Shown here: positions 50,977 to 61,131 of the stretch, one piece after another
Layout: every line of letters starts with the position of its first letter
How positions within the stretch are numbered: position 1 is the first letter of the stretch
Source of the DNA: Chlorops oryzae
Lineage: Eukaryota; Arthropoda; Insecta; Diptera; Chloropidae
NCBI GenBank assembly: GCA_020466095.1
Contig: CM035807.1
Coordinates: 107,939,406 to 108,003,405 of the forward strand
Direction of reading: 5' to 3'
DNA: 64,000 bases
Notes under the pieces: model-generated
What the model was told of the DNA's origin: nothing
Seen by the model: only the letters and a program-made list of their open reading frames with translations
Databases searched by the model: none
Program-made: the position numbers and the translations under genes

Positions 50977-53433
50977 ATGGATATATCTGGCAATAGAAAT
51001 GTTGTTAAGCCAGCGACCAGCTACACCAGCACATCGCTATACGATGCCGTGAAACTGCGCATAGGCAAGCAAGGATTAGTCGCTGCAGAGCCAAAGACAA
51101 TACCGCAGCATTTTCGGGACAGTTGTGAGCAATATTCCAGCTTGCCTGCGCTGGCTTTCGAGGCGGCACGGACAAAAACAATAGACGACAATGATAAGGA
51201 TGGGCGCCATTCTGCCTCAATTCAATGGAATACTCTAACGTATGCCGAATACTATCAAAATGTTGAGCAGGCGGCGCTGGTATTGCTGCACGTTGGACTC
51301 CAGCCGCGTTCCAGTGTCGGAGTTCTCGCTTGCAATTGCCCCGAATGGTTTTACGTGGCACTGGGTTCAATGCGGGCCAACGGTGTCATCGCTGGCATTT
51401 ATCCGACCAGTTTCACCGAAAGCGTATATCATGTCCTGAACACTGCCGAGGCGACCGTTTGCTTGGTCGACGATGCTATACAAATGGCCAAGGTACGCTC
51501 GGTGCGTAAGCGGTTGCCACGCCTGCGTGCGATTTTGCAATTGAATGGACCGTTTGACGATTTCGTTGGCACCGAAGAGGGCTACTATCGTTGGGAGGAT
51601 GTTTGGAAAATGGAATTCGGCGACGAGTTGCGACGGGAGCTTGACAGACGTGAACGAGATGTCGGTGCTAATGAATGCGCCATGCTGATTTATACGGTAT
51701 GGAGGAATAGGATAGTTGTACCTATAGATGGGATTTTAGTTTTTGCATTGAATCAATTGGACTTTCTCTCCTTCTCCTCTCCTTCTCCTTCTCCTTCTCT
51801 CTTTGTCTGCAGTCTGGTACGACGGGAATGCCAAAGGCAGCTATGCTCTCCCATGATGGAATCCTTTATAATGTGAGAGCACTAACCGCAGCAATGCCGA
51901 GCATGGGGCAAGGTACAGAGGCTATTGTTAGCTATCTTCCGTTGAGTCATATCGCTGCAACACACTTTGAATTGTTTTTACCACTGCACAATGGTTCGTG
52001 TGTTTATTTTGCCGATCGGAACGCACTTAAAGGATCCTTGGGACGGTATTTGGTTAATGTTCGTCCGACTTGTATGTTGGGTGTACCGCGAGTTTATGAA
52101 AAATTCAGGAAAAATTGATAGCCGATTTGCAACAGAAACCACTTGCCATTTCCAGATACATCGCACAATGGGCAATGGCAACTTTGCAGGAGTCTCATAT
52201 CCAGCGTTTGGCCGGGTAGGAATTTTCTTAGTCTTTGAATAATGGTTCCATTTTTTTTTTTCAAAATTCATTCTAACATTTACAGTAGCAACCCGTCGTA
52301 TCTTAAAAACTTGACGGCCTCGAGCATTGCGGCTAGATATAAATCCCAAATCGGTTTCGATCGTTGCAAGATCTTCTTGGCCGGTGGAGCACCGGTTTCG
52401 GAGAAACTTAAACGCTTTTTCCTTGGCATCGATATATTCCTGAATGAGGCATATGGAATGACTGAGGCCACCGGATGTAGCAATATAACTTCGGGAGTTT
52501 GTAACCTTCAAACAGTGGGTAAAGTACTTGACAGCATTGAAGTGAAAATACACAATCCGGATGGTGAAGGTCATGGCGAGGTGAGTGCGAAGAAAATTTA
52601 TTTGAAATATTTGACTTTTTTTTTTTTTTTTTTTTGTGGGTAGATTTGTGTACGTGGACGATCGGTTTTCATGGGATATTTAAATGATGCCGAAAGGACT
52701 ATGGAGGCTGTCAAAAACGATGGCTGGCTGTTCACAGGCGATATTGGTTACTTGGATATCGAAGGGAATTTGTATTTAAGTGGTCGTGCGAAGGAGATTA
52801 TAATTACCTCCGGTGGAGAGAATATACCACCGGTTCGAATTGAAGAATGCATTAAAAGTGAAATGCCATTTATTAGCAATGCGATGGTTGTCGGCGATCA
52901 TCGAAAGTATCTCACAGTTCTGCTAACCCTTAAGGTAAAAAATTCTATCTATTGATCGATCTTAATAATGTCATCCGTCGGGAGGTTTCTTCTTAGACCG
53001 AAATCGATGTGAATACAGGAGAGCCTTTAGATGGATTACAGATTGAGGCTATTGAATGGATGCGCTCACTCGGACTTAATTTTACGAAACTTTCGGAGGC
53101 TCTTCACATACCGGCCGATAATAAAACGTTCGATGCCTCGAGTGTTGTGGTAAAACCACACCCGAAATTGATCGAAGCGATCGAAGAAGGTCTGAAGCGG
53201 GCCAATAAGCATGCGATTGCCAATTGTCAACGAGTGCAGAAATTTGCGCTTTTACCTCATGACTTTTCCTCTTCGACCGGAGAGTTGGGTAAGGCTTTGG
53301 GTGTGTCATTGAAATGGTGGTGGTTGATGTTTATTTTTTCTTTTGCGTTGTGCTTTCAGGTCCAACACTGAAGGTCCGCCGGAATATTGTGGCTCAAAAA
53401 TATGCAAATATAATTGAAGAAATGTACAAATAA
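50977..53433 (+). CDS. ACSBG-type acyl-CoA synthetase, copy 2, with one-base frameshift
   Basis: Acyl-CoA synthetase paralogue, perhaps the counterpart of Drosophila double bubble. Six exons: 50977-51696, 51813-52215, 52286-52580, 52644-52934, 52997-53288 and 53360-53433. All sites are GT-AG, and the five introns sit where copy 1 also has introns. Motifs are complete: TSGTTGMPKA (P-loop from residue 240), AYGMTEATG, FTGDIGYLD, LSGRAKEII, STGELGPTLKVRR. Exon 2 is 403 bases; the frame fails at the five-A run 52110-52114 after VYEKFRK, giving TGA at 52116-52118. Beyond it the other frame resumes family-like sequence (IADLQQKPLAISRYIAQWAM) to the correct splice phase. Exon 2 of copy 3 is 404 bases, so one base is missing here. 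A homopolymer sequencing error or a recent null allele would both explain it. AATAAA overlaps the stop codon (53429-53434). Confidence 0.88.
52110..52118 (+). other. frameshift site in ACSBG copy 2
   Basis: A run of five A's followed by TTGA. One base fewer than the reading frame needs produces an immediate TGA. No other stop or broken splice site was found in the gene. Confidence 0.8.
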
Positions 53434-53585
53434 ATCCTTTTATTACAGAGAAACGTTAATATTATTTTATTCTATTAGGGATATGGATTCATTGGAACTT
53501 TATTAGAGTGTTAAAGGGTATAGAAAAATATATTTCGATCGAATCCGTTCTTGGGGGGTACACATGTTCGTGGAATGACCCATAG
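53434..53585 (+). other. 3' end of ACSBG copy 2
   Basis: Short spacer after the stop codon. The poly(A) signal AATAAA overlaps the stop, so the 3' UTR would be only about 15-30 bases if that signal is used. No later AATAAA precedes the next element. Confidence 0.45.
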
Positions 53586-54174
53586 GCAGTGGCGTGTCCA
53601 GAGAAAGAGTGCTTTGATAGGGCTATTATTTTCCACAGTGGTATATTGAACAATTATAAGACACTAACCCAAAAAATTTTGGGGGGGGGGGCTAGAGGAA
53701 GTTTAGATAGTTATGGACCAAAAACCAAAAAAAAATCCGAAAAATTCATGGCGGCCGATTTGGATGAAAATTTATATAGAAAATAATTCTAAGAATTTTG
53801 GTGTCAAAATTTTTTCAAGAAACGGATTACAACTAGTCTAGTTTTGGTCTAGTTCCAAACTGGTCCAAAAAGGACCAGTTTTTTGAAAAAAATTATAGTG
53901 CGAAAATTCTTTATTTTTATATAAATAAAAAAAAAAACTGATTACAATTAGTCTAGTTTTGGTCTAGTTCCAAACTGGTCCAAAAAGGACCAGTAATTTT
54001 TTTTATTTTAGTGCGAAAATTCTTAGAATTTTTCACTTATTCTATATATAAATTTTCATCCAAATCGGACGCCATGAATTTTTCAGATTTTTTTTTGGCT
54101 TTTGGTCCATAACTCTCTAAACTTCCTCTAGAAAATTTTTTTGGATTAATCTCTTATAATCGTTGAATATACCA
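53586..54174 (+). mobile_element. Foldback MITE family D, copy 3, with flanking composite
   Basis: The foldback spans 53693-54130 (TAGAGGAAGTTTAGAT and ACTTCCTCTA). The left flank 53586-53692 matches the inverted right flank of copy 2. The right flank (GATTAATCTCTTATAATCGTT) is itself an imperfect inverse of the left flank (AACAATTATAAGACACTAAC), so the foldback sits inside a larger inverted repeat. It occupies most of the gap between ACSBG copies 2 and 3. Confidence 0.8.
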
Positions 54175-54347
54175 TAGGTATATATAAAAAACAAAAAAAA
54201 AACACTTCACAGTTTACCGAGCTAGATGCTTAGGCCTTAGTGTCACCGGGTACAGGGAGAGAAAAATCAACAAATTTTTCAAAATTATTCTTCAAAATTA
54301 AAATTCATGCCAAATTCGAAAGTATTTGTTCTTTCTTGATATCGGAA

Positions 54348-57300
54348 ATGAAGAGTTTTGAAAACTTCAAATATGATTTTAAAGTTAGGTCAACTGACTT
54401 GAGTACGGCGACTAACTTCAATGAGGCGGTTAAAATTCGTTTTGGCACGCGGCGGGATCTGGCTGCTGTTCGTCCTGTCACATTGCCCGATTTCTTTCGC
54501 GAATTAAGCGAATGCTATGCATCGAAACCGGCTTTGGCTTCGAAATCGTCTCGAATCGGAGAAATTCATGGCGATAGCAATGCGAACAATGAATGGAATA
54601 TCGTATCATATCACGATTATGCAGCTAAAGCTGAGCAAATGGCAAAATTGTTGATCCATATTGGACTGAAACCGCAAAAGGCCGTTGGAATAATTGCTAG
54701 CAATTGTCCCGAATGGCTGTTCGTACTTTTTGGTGTCCTTAAGGCAGGAGGGATTTATTTTGCTATTTCACCAACGAGTCGATCGGAGGAAATTCATCAT
54801 CAGATGACCGTTACCAAGGCTACGATATGTATCGTTGAAAATGCCGAGCAATTGACGAAGGTGCAAACGAGTGCGGCGGCAGGCGGCGGCCTACAGAACG
54901 TGAAAGTGATTTTGCAATTGAAAGGATCAAAAGTCGATTTCAAATCGAAGAGAATCAAATATATTTGCTTAAGTGATCTTAATCTAGAGGAACTTTGCTT
55001 GGACATGTCCATAACAGAGGAATTATCGAATCGCGAACGAATACAGTGTGCAAACGAGTGTGCAATGGTAGCCTTTACGGTAAGTTGATTTTTTTTTTTA
55101 AATTTGATCCTTAATCCCAAATTTTAATCGGGGGTGTTTAAAATACTTTGTAGTCAGCAAGCAGTGGACGTATTTCCAAGGCTGTCATGCTATCTCACGA
55201 TAATATTATCTTCAATGTGAAGGCGACATTCAGATCACAGACAAATGTCGATTGGGGCGAAGGGCGAATTGTTTCGTATCTTCCTTTAAATGTTCTTGCT
55301 GTGCAAATTTTTGACATTTTCGCCGCACTGCTCACAGGGGCTTGTGTCTATTTTCCCGAGCAGAGTTCTGCGAAAAGTTCATTGGTTCAAACGTTGCGCG
55401 AAGTCAAGCCGACGCTATTCGTGGGTGTTCCACAAGTCTATGAGAAATTACAAAAACGCTTGAAATCAGAAAACAAACGTAAAGGACCTTTCACGCAATA
55501 TATCGAGAATAGTGCATTGGATACTGTAACGTTGAATAATTGCTGTGAGGCCAGTTGGTGAGGCTCCAGTGTTATTGAATTGAAATTGGATAAACATTTT
55601 TCTCATTTGCCCTTGCAGCTCAACATCCATCGGTATTAAGGATACCTTTGCGAACTATATTATCGATAATAAGCGAAAAATTCTTGGCATGGAATGCTGC
55701 AGGACTTTCTTTTGCCTTGGCGTTAGACTGGAATCAGAGATAAAGGAATTCTTCAAATGCTATGACGTTTTAATTACGGACGTTTACGGTCTACCCGAAC
55801 TTTCGGGTGCGGCGATACTGAATCGTTCAACTCAGAAGGTTAAGAGCTTGGGAAAACCCATCGATGGCACAGAACTTCGTGTCAAAAATCGAACAAAAAT
55901 GAGAAAAAGCGGTGATGTACGGGGTTTTTCAGGGATGTCTTATATATATATATATACATATGTCTATTTTTTTTAAAGATTTTAATTCGTGGACGCCATG
56001 TGTTTATGGGATATTTGAATGATGCTGCGGCAAATGCTGCGTCAATTGACAAGGACGGTTGGTTTGATACCGGTGAAAGGGGCTACTTAGACTATGAGGG
56101 CTATCTCTATCTCACCTCTTGTAAGAAAATAGTACTAGAATTGGCAGGCGGCGAGAAGGTTGCCGCAGTTCCAATCGAAAAGGAATTAAAACGAAAATTA
56201 AGAGCCTTAAGCAATGCAATTGTTGTCGGCGATCAACGGAAGTACCCAACAGTGCTGTTAACCCTAAAGGTATGTGTTATTTGCTGAAGAAAATAATTTA
56301 GGTGATTCCCTTAAAAGTGATGAGATTTAAAAAGCGGAAAAGTGTAAAATTTTTCATACAAAATTTTGTTTTACTTGGTTTTGTAAACTTTCGTTTTGTA
56401 GTTATGGAATTGTTGGGTGCAACATTCCTTTGCTTATAACAGGTTGGCTGATAAGTCCCCGGTCTAACAAAGAAAAACACATTTTTTTGTCAAAATTCGT
56501 TTTTATTATTCAACATAGTTCCCTTCAAGAGCGATACAACGATTATAACGATCTTCCAATTTTTTGATACCATTTTGGTAGTACTCCTTCGGTTTTGCCT
56601 CAAAATAGGCCTCAGTTTCGGCGATCACCTCTTCATTGCAGCCAAATTTTTTCCCTGCGAGCATCCTTTTGAGGTCTGAGAACAAGAAAAAGTCGCTGGG
56701 GGCCAGATCTGGAGAATACAGTGGGTGGGGAAGCAATTCGAAGCCTAATTCATGAATTTTTGCCATCGTTCTCAATGACTTGTGGCACGGTGCGTTGTCT
56801 TGGTGGAACAACACTTGTTTCTTCTTCATATGGGGCCGTTTTGCCGCGATTTCGACCTTCAAACGCTCCAATAACGACATATAATAGTCACTGTTGATGG
56901 TTTTTCCCTTCTCAAGATAATCGATAAAAATTATTCTATGCCCATCCCAAAAAACAGAGGCCATTACTTTGCCAGCGGACTTTTAAGTTTTTCCACGCTT
57001 CGGAGACGGTTCACCGATCGCTGTCCACTCAGCCGACTGTCGATTGGACTCAGAAGTGTAGTGATAGAGCCATGTTTCATCCATTGTCACATATCGACGC
57101 AAAAACTCGGGTGTATTGCGAGTTAACAGCTGCAAACACCGCTCAGAATCATCAACACGTTGTTGTTTTTGGTCAAATGTGAGCTCGCGCGGCACCCATT
57201 TTGGACAGAGCTTTTTCATATCCAAATATTGATGAATGATATGACCAACACGTTCCTTTGATATCTTTAAGGCCTCTGCTATCTCGATCAACTTCATATT

Positions 57301-58294
57301 ACGGTCATTCAAAATCATTTTGTGAAATTTTTTGATGTTTTCGTCGGTAACCACCTCTTTCGGGCGTCCACTGCGTTCACCGTCCTCCGTGCTCATTTCA
57401 CCACGCTTGAATTTTGCATACCAATCAATTATTGTTGATTTTCCTGGGGCAGAGTCCGGAAACTCATTATCAAGCCAAGTTTTTGCTTCCACTGTATTTT
57501 TTCCCTTCAGAAAACAGTATTTTATCAAAACACGAAATTCCTTTTTTTCAATTTTTTTCACAATAACAAAAGTTGCTTCACAAAAGACGCTCTATCTCAC
57601 AAACTAATTGACTTACAGACGTCAAATTTTGACACGAATCATTTAAAGGTTGCCACTGTATAAAAATAATATGCATTTAATACTAGCGACGCCATCGATA
57701 TGTCAGACCGGGGACTTATCAGCCAACCTGTTAACTTCTGTATATATTATATTTGCTTATAACAAAATTTTATTTATTACTTATTTTACCTTCTTGATTT
57801 ACGAGTCTTCGAGGGTTTTGTGGCAAAAAGAACCCCAATTGAAATGAGATTTTATTATTATTTTTTTTGGTAGAGGGAAAAGGATGCTGCAACTGGCTTG
57901 CTGACGGATAATTTGCATGCGGACACTAAAGACTGGCTGAGATCCTTAGATTTGAATATTACAAGATTTTCGAGCTTGTTGAGCGTTTTAAAAGAAGGCA
58001 AAAACTCGGCGATGTCCTGCAGAATAACCGATTCGATTATGGCAGCCATTGGGAGTGTTAACAATCAACGATCCTTGAGTAAGGCTCAAAGTTTGAGAAA
58101 ATTTCTGTTATTGCGAAATGATTTTTCGGTAGCGACCGGCGAATTGGGTGAGTTAAGAAAAGGCTTATCAGTTTTTCTCATAAAAAATGGTTTTTTTTTT
58201 TTGATTTTCTATTTTAGATCAAAATCTTAAAATAAGACGAAGTTTCATTTTGAAAAAATATGCGAAAAAAATTGAACAAATGTATGGCGGCTGA
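54348..58294 (+). CDS. Divergent ACSBG paralogue, copy 3, with degenerate AMP-binding motifs
   Basis: Six exons: 54348-55079, 55154-55557, 55619-55916, 55979-56269, 57874-58147 and 58218-58294. They give 691 aa with no stop, all GT-AG, and intron positions as in copy 2. The fold is clearly ACSBG ([52 protein letters not shown]). Catalytic motifs are eroded: the P-loop SGTTGMPK is SASSGRISK (from residue 245); GVPRVYEK is GVPQVYEK; the TGD aspartate is Glu511; GRxKEII is SCKKIVL (Cys526 for Arg); TGELG is TGELD. YGLPE keeps the motif glutamate. This suggests lost or changed adenylation activity, while the open frame and splice sites suggest selection or recent decay. The first in-frame ATG is used; an upstream open stretch lacks ATG. 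Intron 4 holds a mariner element. Confidence 0.88.
56439..57731 (-). mobile_element. Himar1-like mariner transposon, complete element
   Basis: 1293 bp, flanked by TA (56437-56438 and 57732-57733), with perfect 27-bp inverted ends beginning ACAGGTTGGCTGATAAGTCC. These ends and the transposase match my recollection of Himar1, the horn-fly irritans-group mariner, almost throughout. It lies in intron 4 of ACSBG copy 3, antisense to that gene. Both ends are intact, so it could still be mobilised by transposase supplied in trans. Confidence 0.93.
56506..57552 (-). pseudogene. mariner transposase, disabled by start loss and one nonsense codon
   Basis: The 349-codon span equals the Himar1 gene length (348 aa plus stop). 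The expected start codon (57550-57552 on the minus strand) is ATT instead of ATG, with only GTG three codons upstream. An in-frame TAA at 56983-56985 falls between PKRGKT and KSAGKVMASVFW, where a glutamine codon is expected. Otherwise the frame is open. It contains the paired DNA-binding region (N-terminal, KISKERVGHIIHQYL), the WVPREL linker motif, and the DD34D triad in VTMDETW, FHQDNAPCH and YSPDLAPSDFF with 34 residues between the last two aspartates. Two lesions make autonomous activity unlikely. Confidence 0.93.
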
Positions 58295-58355
58295 ATGTTT
58301 AATTATTCATTTTTTGATGTACCTAAATGTTTTGAGTTGATTTATTTTTTATTTT
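58295..58355. other. convergent 3' junction of ACSBG copy 3 and the LRR gene
   Basis: Only 61 bases separate the two stop codons. TTTATT at 58341-58346 is AATAAA on the minus strand, the likely poly(A) signal of the LRR gene, and it lies inside the region the ACSBG transcript must also use. The plus strand has no AATAAA before the LRR coding sequence, so its transcript probably runs into the LRR gene. Confidence 0.5.
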
Positions 58356-61131
58356 TTATTTTTTTTTTTTGGAAGGGGGAAATATAAATATTTGTGCGCC
58401 ATTATGAAATGTTGATTGAGTTATTTTTTTGTCCCCCAAGGGAGTTTCGAGGAATATTTCCCGGTTGAGAATATAAAGTTTCGGTTTCGTCATTGTTGCT
58501 TCGTTGTTGTTGCTATTGAAGGAGAGATTAAATGTGATAATCAAGAGGGGAGCTTTCATTGGATCTGAAATGTTTCTTACTTTGAGTTTTTTGAGTTGAA
58601 ACAATTTTTTTCGTTCCTTCTCGTCCTCGAGATGCCGGGCCACACGTAGTCCTGCGAAAGCAATAGCAATCGCTATCAGCATCCATATGATAACCGAACG
58701 AGAATCGAATTTGTCAACACGAATTTTCGGCCACACCAGCAGCGGCGGCGTTGGGTTTTCCCGCCTGAACGGGGGCTATAGTAAATTGCATAAATTATGT
58801 AGACATCATACGCACAACATACAAACATCGGAACATTTACAGTGTACTCTCTTTGAAGCGGACACCCATGGAGCCGAAAAATATGACCGCTTGATAGGAA
58901 ACTATTTGAGAAGCAGGAATACTAGAGCATTCTCAAAAAGTTGCGTGTCCGCTTAAGAGGAGTGTCCCCTAAAGAGGAGTGTCCCCTTCAGAGCAGTGTC
59001 CCCTTCAGAGGAGTGTCCCCTTCAGAGGAGTGTCCCCTTAAGAGGAGTGTCCCCTTAAGAGGAGTGTCCCCTTAAGAGGAGTGTCCTTTAAGAGGAGTGT
59101 CCCCTTCAGAGGAGTGTCCCCTTAAGAAGAGAGTCCCCTTAAGAGGAGTGTCCCCTTAAGAGGATTGTCCTTTAAGAGGAGTGTCCCCTTCAGAGGAGTG
59201 TCCCCTTCAGAGGAGTGTCCTTTAAGAGGAGTGTCCCCTTCAGAGGAGTGTCCCCTTAAGAAGAGAGTCCTTTAAGAGGAGTGTCCCCTTCAGAGGAGTG
59301 TCCCCATAAGAAGAGTGTCCCCTTAAGAGGAGTGTCCCCTTAAGAGGAGTGTCCCCTTAAGAGGTGTGTCCCCATAAGAAGAGTGTCCCCTTAAGAGGAG
59401 TGTCCCCTTAAAAGGATTGTCCCTTTAAGAGGAGTGTCCCCTTAAGAGGAGTGTCCCCTTAAGAGGTAGTGTTTACAAGGAGAGATTGTACACTGTAATT
59501 AACTGAACTGGAGAAATTGTGTTCATATTTGGTGCTTTAAGATTTTTACTCGAATTTACCTCATTGGGAATCTTGGCTTTCGTGAAATTGCCAATCGTCG
59601 GTTGGGTTGAATTATGCGTGCAAATGGATTGCAATACGATTATCGAACGTTTGCGATGCTCGTCGTAGCAATCGAAACCAGTCGTGTTGAGCAAATCATC
59701 GTTCCAACTGTTGTACGTACGTTTAGGTTTCCCGTACTCACGTCCGAAGTGAACGGATGTGGGTAATGCTCTCAATTCCGTTATTAGCCACAGGCAGTTG
59801 AAGTGATTGCCCGCCAATTCGACTCGTTCGAATTCGGCTAGCTGGCTCATGTCTAACGTTGAGTGCTGCAGCTGATTATCACGGAGCTCGAGAGTAAGCT
59901 TACTCTGGTGCAATGCGGCAGCAAAGTGTGCTGTGAATGTAGCATTTTTCAATTTATTTCCGGAAAGATTCAGGTTCGTCAAGAAGGCCAATCGAGAGAA
60001 GAGTCTATCGCTGAAAGTAGCCAATCTATTTTCGGAGAAATCGATGCGTTCCAACAATATCGTTGCCTGGAACAGTTTATCAGGAATCGAGCTTATATTG
60101 TTATGCGATAGGCAGATATGCCTTAAGCCTTCTAATTCTCCAAAACAGTTGGAAGCTAGATTGTTGATCTGATTATGACTTATGTTAAGGATCTAAAATA
60201 GGTTTCGATGAAATGAAAATCAACATGGATAAAGGTTCATAATCTCACTTACTTCCAGCGAATGCAGTCCTTTAAAGCTATTGTTTTCAAGCTTCGTCAG
60301 AAGATTCCAGCTGACGTCTAAGGAGATTAACTCCGAATTGTGCTCAAATGCATTTGAGTCGATGACCGTTAAGAGATTCTTTGTTAAATTTAAATGCTGC
60401 AATCGTAGCGAAGAAGCTTTAAGGAATTTCAAGTCCTTGATTTCATTGAATTGTAAATTGACTGACCGCAAATGCGGATTGGATTGGAATGTGTTCGCAT
60501 CGATTTGATCGATTTTATTGTGCGATAATTTCAAATGATTTAAACGTTCTAAGCCCGAAAAAGCTCTTTCCCCAATGTGTATCAATTGGTTTTTCGATAG
60601 GTTTAAATGTGTCAAATGTTTGAGCTTTATGAATTCATTGCCCTCGAAAGTTTCGAGGAGATTTTCACTCAAATCCAAGGACTGTAAACTTGGATAGCAA
60701 TCGAAACTATCGTTTTGAAGCGAGATAATTTTATTGCTTCGTACATCGAAGGCCTTCAGAGCGATCAATGCATTCGATGACCAACATTTAATGGATTCGA
60801 TATTGTTGCCAGCCAGCGCGAGTGTTCTGAGGCCTTGAAGACTGCCAAATGTTGAATTTTCGATTGTCTTCACATGACTGTGCGTAATGCCGAGCAACGA
60901 TAATGCTCTGAAGCGGGTGAAAGTATCACTTTTCAGTGTTGTAAGGCGACACGAGTCGGCGTACAGTTCGGTTACTTTATGATCATTTATAATATTATGA
61001 AAGTCCGATTCAATGCAATTTCGGAATTCCAAAGTATCGTGACTTTTAGAGGTGAAATCCGTTAATACACAGTGGACAAAAATCACAGTGAGTAGAATCG
61101 GGAACAGTATTTTCGATCTAAGAACTTCCAT
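58356..61131 (-). CDS. Leucine-rich-repeat type I membrane protein
   Basis: Three coding exons on the minus strand: 61131-60253, 60192-59560 and 58775-58356, joined in phase 0, about 643 aa. A signal peptide (ILFPILLTVIFVHCVLT, residues 8-24) is followed by a Cys-containing N-terminal cap and more than a dozen 24-residue LRRs (SLDLSENLL, HLNLSKNQL, HLKLSHNKI, ILNISHNQI and others). A C-terminal cap follows with Cys in HFNCLW, GFDCYDE and LQSIC, then a proline-rich linker, one membrane segment (SVIIWMLIAIAIAFAGL) and a basic cytoplasmic tail (RVARHLEDEKERKK). No TIR or kinase domain is seen. It probably acts at the cell surface in adhesion or recognition; the family member is not identified. 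A donor-like KLK|GTAAGA at 58580 might truncate the last exon, but an AATAAA just after the stop at 58356 supports the longer end. Intron 2 contains element G copy 2. Confidence 0.85.
58838..59497 (-). mobile_element. pogo-like MITE family G, copy 2, with expanded minisatellite, in LRR intron 2
   Basis: TACAGTGTAC at the left and GTACACTGTA at the right. The left 120 bases match copy 1 (45046-45195) inverted. The remainder is a 17-bp minisatellite absent from copy 1. No coding capacity. Confidence 0.8.
58950..59475. repeat. 17-bp minisatellite (AGAGGAGTGTCCCCTTA)n, about 30 units
   Basis: Units of 15-17 bases with recurrent variants (CTTCAGAGG, CTTAAGAAG, CCTTTAAG). The unit derives from the GTGTCCGCTTAAGAGG edge of element G. 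It makes up most of intron 2 of the LRR gene. Confidence 0.92.

Noticed and set aside
51978..52574. 198-codon frame antisense to ACSBG copy 2
   Set aside because: Shadow of the coding strand; it crosses an intron and matches no family.
54240..54347. Upstream extension of ACSBG copy 3 by 36 codons
   Set aside because: It would need a GTG start, is Lys/Phe-rich and has no counterpart in the other copies; the ATG at 54348 fits.
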